A DNA stretch of 64,000 nt, taken from positions 336,227 to 400,226 of the forward strand of contig NZ_FNWV01000002.1 in NCBI RefSeq assembly GCF_900108555.1, given 5' to 3'. The position numbers and the translations under genes are program-made. Under the pieces are notes generated by a model. The model was not told where the DNA came from, did no database searches, and was given only the letters and a program-made list of their open reading frames with translations. How positions within the stretch are numbered: position 1 is the stretch's first letter; the number at the start of each line of letters is the position of its first letter. Positions 35,876-43,908 of the stretch are shown here, piece by piece. This stretch comes from Ruminococcus flavefaciens. Its GTDB lineage: Bacteria; Bacillota; Clostridia; Oscillospirales; Ruminococcaceae.

Positions 35876-36207
35876 TAGTTTTCATCGCCTTCCTGCTGTG
35901 CTTTAAAATCCGTAAGTTCTTTGCTAATTAATATAAAAATCTTTGTCACGTCGCAGAGCTTGGCGTATGTCTTGTTTATAAGCTCATCTGAAAGCTTGCC
36001 ATCACGCTTAGCACCCTTAAGCTGGTCGCTGATTTCAATAAGCGAGCGCGATATAAAGTGTGATTTATCGAGGATTATGATACCATCGTCTGAGAAGATA
36101 CGATGCTTTACAAAGGTTGTCTTGTCCATGTTAGCAGCTTCAGCAAGCTGAACAAGTTTGTTATGTTCATTCTCCTGTAATCTCATTTGAAATGTTTTAT
36201 CTGCCAT
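35875..36207 (-). CDS. MobC-like relaxosome accessory protein
   Basis: 110 residues. The N-terminus (TFQMRLQENEHNKLVQLAEAANMDKTTF in two overlapping parts) resembles a ribbon-helix-helix DNA-binding domain, and the rest is helical. Position directly upstream of the relaxase supports a role at oriT. Confidence 0.7.
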   Translation of the reverse strand: MADKTFQMRLQENEHNKLVQLAEAANMDKTTFVKHRIFSDDGIIILDKSHFISRSLIEISDQLKGAKRDGKLSDELINKTYAKLCDVTKIFILISKELTDFKAQQEGDEN

Positions 36208-36234
36208 AATTATAGCCCCTGCCTATATAATATT

Positions 36235-36260
36235 ACAGTTTGCAACTGTACTGTCAGTAC
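36235..36260. promoter_or_regulatory. Overlapping inverted repeats upstream of mobC, possible oriT or operator
   Basis: ACAGTT-TGC-AACTGT (36235-36249) overlaps GTACTG-T-CAGTAC (36248-36260). They lie in the 150-nt gap between the helicase stop and the MobC-like gene, the usual place of oriT or of a relaxosome autoregulation site. Confidence 0.4.
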
Positions 36261-36359
36261 TGCACGGAATCTTGCAATTCCTATCATTACACAATTACAC
36301 AAAATCCAATCATCTCTGGGTTTATAACCAATTGATTTATAAATCATTTACTTTACCTC

Positions 36360-37733
36360 TTACTTCTCATCTTCGTTACTATTCGGAGCATTAAGCTCGT
36401 CTGCTGTCTTGAGTCTAATACCTTTGAAGCCCCATACCCTTTTCTGACGTGGCCCAACCTTTTTAAATTCAATATTGGGGTTGAAAGCAAGTACACTCTC
36501 TTTGAATTCTGCTTTTTCGTCAGCGTCGAGGGCGTTCTCATTGCACCAGAGTTTATATGCCTCAAAGAGAGAGGCTGCAGATATCGAGCCATTTTCATCA
36601 ATGACGGTACGGTCATCTAAGAAACTATCGACGGAGTGTAGAGCAGCGATTCTACTTTCGAGATAAGCCTTTCCCTTGGGAGACATTTTGAAGTCATATC
36701 CAGACTCGACAAATCCCTTAAGAGTTCTTGCAGCCAAGGAAAATACAACGTTGCGTTCTTTTTCAAGTTTTGTCAGGAGCTCTTTATCTTGCTTTTCAGG
36801 AGGGACGCTATATTCGAACGGAATAAAGACCATACGGCGATATAAAGCCAGATCTGGATTTTTATAAGTATAAGGCTTGTTCGATGCAAAGAACAGCTTA
36901 GCTGTAGGAACAAACTGAATGGGATTCTCGCGGAGCGCTCTTGCACTTATACGTTCACATGCAACGATAGATTTGAACATTTGCTCGTTATCCATAGCTT
37001 TTGAGCTATTGTCATAAGAAATATTTAGTTTTTTACCAAGAAGCTGTATCACGAAGTAACCATTTGACAACTGCTGAAAATTGATGTTGGAAACGAGCTC
37101 GGGAGCCACGACACCACTGAGGAAATCTAAAAGCGTTGACTTTCCACCATCGGTTTCGCCAATTAGAAAAACCGCTTTTTTCACATTTATAAGAGATGAA
37201 ATGCCATACCCGAGTGATATCAGTATACACTGTAGATTCTCGATACCTGCTGAGGTCTTGATAAAATTTAAGAAGCTTGGGCAATCATTTTTGGTACATT
37301 GCTCGAGATATTCAACGTCTAAAACATAATCAAAGATCCATTTGCTACGGTCTGTGTTGAACTCTCCAGTGAGAATATTTAGGACCCCATTTTTAAAATT
37401 TATTAGGTATTCCTGCGCTCTTTTTGCTGCTTCGATATTGAACTGGAGATCGGCATTTTCGGCGAGTCGCTTTGCAACTTCAGCTATAATTCCACTGCTA
37501 ACCTCGTATCTGTCTTCGGAATCGATAAGATTACGAATAACCTTCAGCAGATCAACGCGTGATATCTTCTGCCAATGTGTATTGACGTTGATATATGTCG
37601 TCTCGTCGTCAAATCTTAGAATTCCAAGGTGAGCTATCTCACGAGTGAGTTGTGTTTGCGCGTTCTTATCGGTAACTCGAATGAGCGTAACACCTGCAAG
37701 GATTGCTGTGATTCTAATTGATATTGCAGTCAT
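36360..37733 (-). CDS. P4-type superfamily 3 helicase (primase C-terminal domain protein)
   Basis: 457 residues. The D5/P4 helicase domain has Walker A LIGETDGGKSTLL near residue 188, Walker B-like LLGKKLNISYDNSS, and the sensor region LFFASNKPYTY, then YRRMVFIPFEY. The DnaG/AEP primase half found in many relatives is missing, so it is a helicase-only version that may drive replication of the excised element. It lies between integrase and MobC on the minus strand, with an AAAGGA ribosome site. Confidence 0.82.
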   Translation of the reverse strand: MTAISIRITAILAGVTLIRVTDKNAQTQLTREIAHLGILRFDDETTYINVNTHWQKISRVDLLKVIRNLIDSEDRYEVSSGIIAEVAKRLAENADLQFNIEAAKRAQEYLINFKNGVLNILTGEFNTDRSKWIFDYVLDVEYLEQCTKNDCPSFLNFIKTSAGIENLQCILISLGYGISSLINVKKAVFLIGETDGGKSTLLDFLSGVVAPELVSNINFQQLSNGYFVIQLLGKKLNISYDNSSKAMDNEQMFKSIVACERISARALRENPIQFVPTAKLFFASNKPYTYKNPDLALYRRMVFIPFEYSVPPEKQDKELLTKLEKERNVVFSLAARTLKGFVESGYDFKMSPKGKAYLESRIAALHSVDSFLDDRTVIDENGSISAASLFEAYKLWCNENALDADEKAEFKESVLAFNPNIEFKKVGPRQKRVWGFKGIRLKTADELNAPNSNEDEK

Positions 37734-37776
37734 TCTATATTCCTTTCTGCGGGGGCATAATGCCCCCGAATTGAAA

Positions 37777-38976
37777 TTATTTTATTGTTTTTTTGATAAG
37801 TTCCGACATTGCTGCCTGAGCCTTGGCTCGACCTTCAAGATCGAGGCTAACGTAAACTTTTGCCGTGAATGAAGTGCTTTCGTGTCCCAGTATATCGCTC
37901 AGATACGGTAGTGGAACACCACATTTCACCGCTTGCGATGCGTAAGTATGACGCAAACAGTGAGGGTGAAAGTCCGTAATGCCGATGCTTTCAGCAACTG
38001 CTTTGAGCTTCTTCCTTACGGTACCAGGGTCGAGGTAGTGACCGAGCTCGTTGGATACAAGCCATGGATTCTCCTCGTATATACCGTATGACTGACTAGC
38101 CAGCTCCTTTTGCCACTGAATATGTGTAAGCAACTTATTAGCTACATCCGGCAGCAGTGGTACTTGTCTCCGTCCCTTTGCAGTCTTGGTCTCTTGAATT
38201 CGAAGTATAGTCTTCGGCTCTCCAACCTTAGCCTCGAAGTTGGTCACCCTGTTGAGTGACTTAGTAATACTGAGATAATATATCCCTCTATCGCAGCACA
38301 CGTCATTATGCTGCAAAGCGCAGCATTCACCGAGTCGCAAACCGCAGAAAAGCATAAGTATCAATGCTATTTGGAGCGAATCTCCTTGCATTGCGTCAGC
38401 GAATCTGATTATTTCTTCTTCTGTAAGTACACGAATCTCTGGTGTAATGACATGAGGTAACTGTATGTAGTCAGCTGGATTATGGTATATGAGTTGACGT
38501 CCTACCGCGTGCTCCAACGCCTTGTGTATCATATTTAACATATTGCGTATAGTCTTCGCGCTGAGGGCTTGGGGTGATGCATCCAAGTGTCCACACTTTT
38601 GAAGATAAGAAATGAAGTTTTGAAGATCATCAGCTGTCAAGTTTTTGAGTTTGATGTCCTTAACCTTGTGACGCTGAACATGCCTCAGGTAGCCGTTATA
38701 ATTCATTCTCGTGCTGTCTTTGATAGCAACAGAGCCGAACTTATCGAACCACTGCTCGAGGTATTCCCCAAATTGCTGGTCGGAGCACAGCACCGGTTTT
38801 CCGGCGCTGATTTCCGATTTGTTTTTAGAAAGCCATTCGTCGGCCTCCTTACGGGTGTGAAACTGGCGGTATATCCGCTTCTTAGTTCCGTCAGGTAAAG
38901 GAACATAGAGTGCGGCGCACCATTTGCCGTTGACAAGTTTATACTTCGTACCCTCGCCGTTTGCTGCTTTAGCCAT
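37777..38976 (-). CDS. Tyrosine-type integrase
   Basis: About 399 residues. It has an N-terminal AP2-like arm-binding domain (KWCAALYVPLPDGTKKRIYRQF), a core-binding SAM-like domain, and the catalytic residues R (CGLRLGECCAL), H-x-x-R (HCLRHTYASQAV), and the final Y (LGHESTSFTAKVYVSLD). It integrates and excises the mobile element. ATG at 38976 with AAGGA at good spacing is preferred to GTG at 38985. It overlaps the excisionase end by 8 nt. A hairpin GGGGGCATTATGCCCCC lies after its stop (about 37750-37768). Confidence 0.93.
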   Translation of the reverse strand: MAKAANGEGTKYKLVNGKWCAALYVPLPDGTKKRIYRQFHTRKEADEWLSKNKSEISAGKPVLCSDQQFGEYLEQWFDKFGSVAIKDSTRMNYNGYLRHVQRHKVKDIKLKNLTADDLQNFISYLQKCGHLDASPQALSAKTIRNMLNMIHKALEHAVGRQLIYHNPADYIQLPHVITPEIRVLTEEEIIRFADAMQGDSLQIALILMLFCGLRLGECCALQHNDVCCDRGIYYLSITKSLNRVTNFEAKVGEPKTILRIQETKTAKGRRQVPLLPDVANKLLTHIQWQKELASQSYGIYEENPWLVSNELGHYLDPGTVRKKLKAVAESIGITDFHPHCLRHTYASQAVKCGVPLPYLSDILGHESTSFTAKVYVSLDLEGRAKAQAAMSELIKKTIK

Positions 38977-39184
38977 TGAGTCCACATTCCTTTTTAGGAT
39001 TTAAGCTACCAGAAGTGTTTTGAGTCAGCCAATCATCAAGAGCGTTGGATGGATACAAAATTCTGCGACCGACTCTTATGTGCGGTATCTTGCCGTATCG
39101 TGTCAGCTTTCGTACAAATGATAAAGAGAGCCCTGTTTTTAAGGAAACTTCTACGGCAGAGAGACACAGATCACTTTTTTTCAT
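38969..39184 (-). CDS. Excisionase (HTH_17 family)
   Basis: 71 residues with a MerR-like winged helix typical of excisionases: AVEVSLKTGLSLSFVRKLTRYGKIPHI and GRRILYPSNALDDWL (in two parts). It directs excision and usually sits just upstream of the integrase, as here. AGGAGG precedes the ATG. Confidence 0.85.
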   Translation of the reverse strand: MKKSDLCLSAVEVSLKTGLSLSFVRKLTRYGKIPHIRVGRRILYPSNALDDWLTQNTSGSLNPKKECGLNG

Positions 39185-39232
39185 ACTATCATTGCCTCCT
39201 GTTCTGTTTAAGATGTTTTTGCCACGCGCGAC

Positions 39233-39271
39233 TTGGAATGACCTCCACTATAGAGGGCTTAACCATTCCAA
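39233..39271. promoter_or_regulatory. Nested inverted repeat upstream of the excisionase
   Basis: TTGGAATG (39233-39240) and CATTCCAA (39264-39271) flank an inner CCTC/GAGG pair. It lies in the xis upstream region and may be an Xis/repressor site or an arm-type attachment sequence. Confidence 0.4.
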
Positions 39272-39384
39272 AATTATTATAAAGGAAAATAACAAGGATT
39301 AAAATTCAAAATCATCGAATTATAAGCGAATATTAAGTTAAATGAATTTCGACTATAAAACGTCGAAAAAATAAGGAGAAAATA

Positions 39385-40998
39385 GTGAAGACAAGAAGAA
39401 TAATATTTTTTGACTTAATAAAGTCTATATTTGAAAAAGGAAATGTTAGATTTAGCGGTAATATGATTGTAACAAATGGCAATCAAGTTAGTGAAACAAA
39501 GTTTAATATTTCTGCTCAACAAAAGTTTACTAAAATTTTTGTCGCAGCGTATTCTGGAATGAAAATTGTAAGTAATAGTAAGCCAGAAAATGAAAAAACT
39601 ATTGAGCTATATAAACTTATTCAGAATAGTAATATCTATTTTCAGTCTTTAGAGATTGATATAGATGAAAAACGTTTGAATTCTATATCTGATAAAGTTA
39701 AAGCAAAAATGTTTTGCCATGCGATTACAAAAAAAATATTACCATTTGTTTTTGACGGCAATGATCCAGATGAAGATGCAGAGAATGAATTTGAACTAGT
39801 GGTTAGATCATTAAAGCTTTATTTTGATAGCTTTGAGCTTGGATATATGGTTCATGAATATGCAAGAGCTAAAGATGTTGAAACAATCAATGATAGTAAA
39901 TATATGCGGTACATAAATCAAAAGAAAGATCTTTATGCAGTTCCGATAGATAGAGGCGTAGTTATAAACATGATAATTGTATCAATACATATTGCAGCTA
40001 TTAGTATTGCTAAAAAGCTGGATGACGAGGAACGTTATACTTTGAAAAGCTTGATAGGAGCTTATCAAAAGTATCCTTTTAAAGATGATGAGCTATTTAT
40101 TGATCCATTTGAAATCCGTATTGATTCTTCAAATAAAGCTAATGTAAGATATGACCGAGATTCATATTTTCCATTGTCTCCCATAGTTATACGACCACAA
40201 TATTTCATACCAAAGTGTTTTTATTATATTACACCAATCAATGATTCCATAATTAATGAGTATAAAATAGAGTATGGAAAAGAATATGAAAAGTATGGGC
40301 CTTATAATTTTACTCATGATGATCTTGATAGACTACTTCATATACGTGCTGCTGAAGACTATCGTATGAAGCACCGTAGAGAAATCTCTGAGTATTATGA
40401 GCAGGTATTGAAGTACGTGGAGGATGTTATTCACCGTATTACTACAGCTAATTACAGTAATATTATTCGCAAGGATAGTAGTGATGTTAAAGCTTGTCAA
40501 GAACTGACTAAGCACTTTAATATAGATTATGAAAAGATTCTTAGTTATATCGAAGAAGATGATTGTGTATTAAAATGTTATGAATTGATAGAGTGTGAAT
40601 TAAAATCTTTTATTTCGTCTTTTGAAAGATGCATACCTAAGTTAAGTGAAGATTTGTGTATTTTTCTTCCTGATAATATTAAGCAACACTATGCTTTTAT
40701 AGGAAATGAACTAAAATCTGCAAATCTAAGTGATGCGATTAAGCTTAGGGATAAGATAATAAACGATTCAACTGTAAATTTCAAGAATATTAAGAAATCA
40801 AATATGCAGGAAAACATTGGAAATAATGAGAATGTCGATTTCAATTTAAAATCTAAAAATAGCGTAGATTTGGAAACCACACGTAGGTATTTGAAATTAG
40901 CTGAAGAAATAAGTAATAGTAAAGAGAACTTATATAGAAGAATATTCGATGTATTAAATAAATACTATGATAACATTGAAAACACTATAAAAGAGTAA
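39385..40998 (+). CDS. Orphan 537-residue protein of unknown function
   Basis: GTG start at 39385 with AAGGAG 6 nt upstream. The protein is Ile/Lys/Asp/Tyr-rich, largely helical toward the C-terminus (about 350-537), has no signal peptide or clear membrane helix, and no motif I recognise. It is on the plus strand while all neighbours for 10 kb are on the minus strand, and its DNA is much more AT-rich than that of the surrounding integrase genes. It sits between two tyrosine integrase modules, a typical cargo position. A defence or element-maintenance role is possible but unproven. Confidence 0.6.
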   Translation: MKTRRIIFFDLIKSIFEKGNVRFSGNMIVTNGNQVSETKFNISAQQKFTKIFVAAYSGMKIVSNSKPENEKTIELYKLIQNSNIYFQSLEIDIDEKRLNSISDKVKAKMFCHAITKKILPFVFDGNDPDEDAENEFELVVRSLKLYFDSFELGYMVHEYARAKDVETINDSKYMRYINQKKDLYAVPIDRGVVINMIIVSIHIAAISIAKKLDDEERYTLKSLIGAYQKYPFKDDELFIDPFEIRIDSSNKANVRYDRDSYFPLSPIVIRPQYFIPKCFYYITPINDSIINEYKIEYGKEYEKYGPYNFTHDDLDRLLHIRAAEDYRMKHRREISEYYEQVLKYVEDVIHRITTANYSNIIRKDSSDVKACQELTKHFNIDYEKILSYIEEDDCVLKCYELIECELKSFISSFERCIPKLSEDLCIFLPDNIKQHYAFIGNELKSANLSDAIKLRDKIINDSTVNFKNIKKSNMQENIGNNENVDFNLKSKNSVDLETTRRYLKLAEEISNSKENLYRRIFDVLNKYYDNIENTIKE

Positions 40999-41065
40999 TT
41001 TGAGTGGTTATCATTGATATGTGTGTCCAAGTGTCCACAAATAGCCTCCTATATAATAGAAAAAA

Positions 41066-41084
41066 CTCGCCCATGAAGGGCGAG
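41066..41084 (-). terminator. Terminator of the second integrase gene
   Basis: CTCGCCC/GGGCGAG with loop TTCAT on the minus strand, followed there by a run of six T. Confidence 0.85.
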
Positions 41085-41094
41085 CAGTAAATCA

Positions 41095-42273
41095 TTATTT
41101 TAAGAAATTACGTAGATTAGCTATATGTTCAGCTTGAAGCTGATCCGTGACATGTGCATACAAATCAAGGCTTATCTGAATAGAACTATGTCCGAGCAGT
41201 CGACTGAGTGTTTTTATATCCATACCACTCTCCAGACTGCGTGTAGCAAATGTGTGCCTTATTCCGTGAAAATTGATAACACGAATATTATGACGTATCA
41301 GCAGATTTCTGAATAAGTCACCGAAGTTACTTGGATCAATAGGTAGTCCATTTGGAGTAATGAATACTAGTCCCAGATCAGGAAGGCCTTTTTCTTTTAT
41401 CGTCTTAGTCTGCTCCTCATGGTATGCTGAAAGCTTTTCAGCAATCTCAGGCAGCAGTGGTATAGTTCGGACTGAGTAAGTGGTTTTAGGCGTGCCTATT
41501 TCAAGAATAGTTTTAAATTGTCCGTTCCTATCTGGGTTTTTGATGCGGTTAAGGCTTTGAGTAATACGTATGTAGCTTTCTCCGTTAAGATCAATATGCA
41601 CATTTTTCCAGGGGAGTCCTAACAATTCTCCCTTACGCAAGCCTGTATAGAGATCAAGCAATACAGCCATACCTATGCGTTCACCATCAAGGTGCTTTTG
41701 TAGTTCTTTTTGCTCTTCGACAGTAAAGTATAGACGTTCAATTTTCACCGATCTTGGTGGAGATACAAGATCAGCTATATTACGTGGAATATATCCAAGC
41801 TTATAGGCTCTATCAAGTCCAGTATGAATCATTGCATGGAAGTTTCTCATCGTTTTAGGGCTCAAACCACCTTTTCCATCAAGCCTACCGTTCTTGAATT
41901 TTTCCTGATAAAAGGTTTGTAATCGCAATGGTGTTAGTTCGCATAGTTTGATGTTACCGATTGTTGGTTTAATATGCTTTTCAATATAAGTTTCATAGTT
42001 AATTAGACTGGACGGTTTTAATGCTCCTTCACAGTAAGTATCGTACCACAACCGCATCCATTCATAAAAAGTTGTCTTGCAGGGCTCAGTGTAGTTATAA
42101 TCGCGAAGATCTGCCAAAGTTTTATTGACCTTTTCTGTTACTTCGTGTTTTGTTTTGCCATAGAAGTATTTTCGTTTAGGAACTCCATGGTCACAGTATA
42201 GAGTTACAACTCCACGCCAGCGTCCATTTTTATCCTTGTAGATGCTTCCTTCACCGTTACCGTTTTTTACCAT
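41095..42273 (-). CDS. Second tyrosine-type integrase
   Basis: 392 residues. Arm-binding domain (GSIYKDKNGRWRGVVTLYCD), core-binding domain, and catalytic residues R (YTGLRKGELLGLPW), H-x-x-R (FHGIRHTFATRSLE) and Y (LGHSSIQISLDLYAHVT). It belongs to the Tn916/phage-like group. It differs strongly from the first integrase, so two separate elements meet here. Its start overlaps the end of the recombinase fragment gene by 17 nt. Confidence 0.92.
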   Translation of the reverse strand: MVKNGNGEGSIYKDKNGRWRGVVTLYCDHGVPKRKYFYGKTKHEVTEKVNKTLADLRDYNYTEPCKTTFYEWMRLWYDTYCEGALKPSSLINYETYIEKHIKPTIGNIKLCELTPLRLQTFYQEKFKNGRLDGKGGLSPKTMRNFHAMIHTGLDRAYKLGYIPRNIADLVSPPRSVKIERLYFTVEEQKELQKHLDGERIGMAVLLDLYTGLRKGELLGLPWKNVHIDLNGESYIRITQSLNRIKNPDRNGQFKTILEIGTPKTTYSVRTIPLLPEIAEKLSAYHEEQTKTIKEKGLPDLGLVFITPNGLPIDPSNFGDLFRNLLIRHNIRVINFHGIRHTFATRSLESGMDIKTLSRLLGHSSIQISLDLYAHVTDQLQAEHIANLRNFLK

Positions 42274-42619
42274 CAGTAGTCACCTCTCTAGATATAGGTG
42301 TAAGTTTATTATAAAGCCTGTGGTAGCATGACCGAGATATACCAAGCTCTCGCATAGCTTCTGCAGGCTTCCTATTTCCGCAGCGTACTTCCGCCAGCAC
42401 TTCACGCCAGTTTTCAGGTAAAAGCTTTGACGGAGGTCCAAAGCGGACGTTTTCCTTTTTGGCTGCTTCGATGCCTTCGCGCTCTGTGTCCTTACCCGAT
42501 GCCTTGTCGGTGATAATGTTCTGCTCAGGTACTCCAAACTTAGTCAGAGCTTCGAGTTGACGATCTTCGTTCTGCTCACGGGTAGAGACACGAGCATATC
42601 CATATATACGGTTGGCCAT
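42257..42619 (-). CDS. Serine recombinase with an internal deletion
   Basis: About 120 residues. The N-terminus is a normal resolvase start (YGYARVSTREQNEDRQ, with the catalytic Ser in VST), running to DKASGKDTERE. It then jumps straight to GIEAAKKENVRFG and a C-terminal Hin-type helix-turn-helix (KPAEAMRELGISRSCYHRLY). The roughly 80-90 residues between these parts in normal resolvases, which hold conserved catalytic Arg residues and the dimer helix start, are absent, yet the frame is open. It is probably inactive in strand exchange and may bind DNA only. The ATG at 42619 has a perfect AGGAGGT. Confidence 0.75.
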   Translation of the reverse strand: MANRIYGYARVSTREQNEDRQLEALTKFGVPEQNIITDKASGKDTEREGIEAAKKENVRFGPPSKLLPENWREVLAEVRCGNRKPAEAMRELGISRSCYHRLYNKLTPISREVTTDGKKR

Positions 42620-42633
42620 TTTACCTCCTAACT

Positions 42634-42695
42634 GTTCCAAAAAGTGGTGGAGACTTTCGGAACATTTCAAAAGTCAAAATACCACTTTTTGGAAC
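42634..42695. promoter_or_regulatory. Nested inverted repeats upstream of the recombinase fragment (res-like site)
   Basis: A perfect 15-bp inverted repeat, GTTCCAAAAAGTGGT (42634-42648) and ACCACTTTTTGGAAC (42681-42695), encloses a second pair GACTTT (42652-42657)/AAAGTC (42670-42675). A further pair GGGTGTAT (42715-42722)/ATACACCC (42751-42758) lies beside it, at the end of the amidotransferase gene. The set resembles a resolvase res site or an operator. Confidence 0.55.
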
Positions 42696-42745
42696 GCTTT
42701 TTTAGTCGTTTTTCGGGTGTATCATAAAGTGTACTTTTTGAAACT

Positions 42746-43723
42746 TCAAAATACACCCCCATAGCAACTCTCATAGATGTCTTCACCGCATATGTATTTC
42801 ACGTCTTTGAGTGCTTCCTGGAGCAGGCTTTGATCAGCAAGCATATCTTCTATCTCATCGCAGGTATAACCGTAATCAAGAAGTAACTCAACGTCCGAGC
42901 TATCAACTCCATAACAACCGCAGTATGCAAGTAAGATTTCCTCATGCATGTTGTAATAAGGAGAATCATCATAATCATACCAGCTCACATATTTTGAACG
43001 GTAAATTTTAGGCTCGAAGTGTGATCTTGTGATTTTACCGTTCCTGTCAATATGAAGAATATCACCCTCGTCCGTATTGATACATTTGCTCTCGAACTTA
43101 TGTAAGCCCAGTTGCTTCAAAGCTTTCTTCATAATGCTTTCAGTGCTTGCATATACATACAGCCCGATTGTCTCGAAGTGGAGCAGGTACATCGGATTGC
43201 TGCCTTTTATAATGTATAAGGAGTTATACTGATCCAATACTGTGAAGGTGAAGTTACCCTCAACTGTCTCAGCCATATACTTTAAGCTGTCAAAATCTAA
43301 CTTTCCCTGTTTCTCTATTAGTTGTACGCCTATGTAGCTGTCGGTGTCAATATATGAAGTAGGAATAGTTCCGTCTTTACGAAGATCTTTGTCATTCCAA
43401 AGAACGCCATTATGGGCAAAGGCGAACTCTTTGTCAGCATGACCTGCGAAGGGATGATTGTTGTAATTCTGCTTCTTATCGCCCTGAGTAGCAAGCCGAG
43501 TATGCCCCATGATGGCTTTTGTACCGTCAGGAGCGTTGAAGTGTATCTTATGCGCTACCTTCGGTCTTTTGAAGATAGTGACTTTGCCGTCTTTCACATA
43601 GCTGATACCAGCTGCATCAGTACCTCGTTCTTCAGCAGCATTTGCCAGTGCCTGAGTGAGTTTCCTCAATACCCTATACGGGACGATTCCTTTATAATCA
43701 AGCCAGCCAAACAATGCACACAT
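42746..43723 (-). CDS. Class II glutamine amidotransferase domain protein
   Basis: 325 residues. The N-terminal nucleophile Cys is in place (MCALFGWLDY), with GHTRLATQG and AHNGVLWNDKD as the glutamine-binding segments and TDSYIGVQL further on. This is the Ntn-hydrolase GATase fold that releases ammonia from glutamine. The C-terminal 130 residues are not a known synthase domain. It is the third gene of an operon with an amidoligase and a small membrane protein, so it may supply ammonia or act on amide bonds made by the amidoligase (inference). Confidence 0.85.
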   Translation of the reverse strand: MCALFGWLDYKGIVPYRVLRKLTQALANAAEERGTDAAGISYVKDGKVTIFKRPKVAHKIHFNAPDGTKAIMGHTRLATQGDKKQNYNNHPFAGHADKEFAFAHNGVLWNDKDLRKDGTIPTSYIDTDSYIGVQLIEKQGKLDFDSLKYMAETVEGNFTFTVLDQYNSLYIIKGSNPMYLLHFETIGLYVYASTESIMKKALKQLGLHKFESKCINTDEGDILHIDRNGKITRSHFEPKIYRSKYVSWYDYDDSPYYNMHEEILLAYCGCYGVDSSDVELLLDYGYTCDEIEDMLADQSLLQEALKDVKYICGEDIYESCYGGVF

Positions 43724-43725
43724 AA

Positions 43726-43908
43726 TTATTCTGCCTCCTTATCAAGAACATCAATAATCTTTGTATATTCTTTAGCATTTAAACTATCCTTCACTACATC
43801 ACTTATCATATCAACAAATACTGTTCCGGCTATCAACAATGCTATCTTCAGTATCTCTGCGGCAGGACTTCCTGCCGGTATAGTTTTTATCAAATCTGTA
43901 AGTTTCAT
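43726..43908 (-). CDS. Small hydrophobic protein in the amidoligase operon
   Basis: 60 residues. One hydrophobic helix (AEILKIALLIAGTVFVDMI, about 16-35) and a charged C-terminus are present. Its ATG follows the amidoligase TAA directly, and an AGGAGG for the amidotransferase lies at its own 3' end, so the three genes are tightly coupled. The function is unknown. Confidence 0.6.
   Translation of the reverse strand: MKLTDLIKTIPAGSPAAEILKIALLIAGTVFVDMISDVVKDSLNAKEYTKIIDVLDKEAE

Noticed and set aside
34784..36207. Possible toxin-antitoxin pair (small DNA-binding protein plus larger gene)
   Set aside because: The larger protein has the relaxase H-x-H motif and the small one fits MobC, so mobilization explains both.
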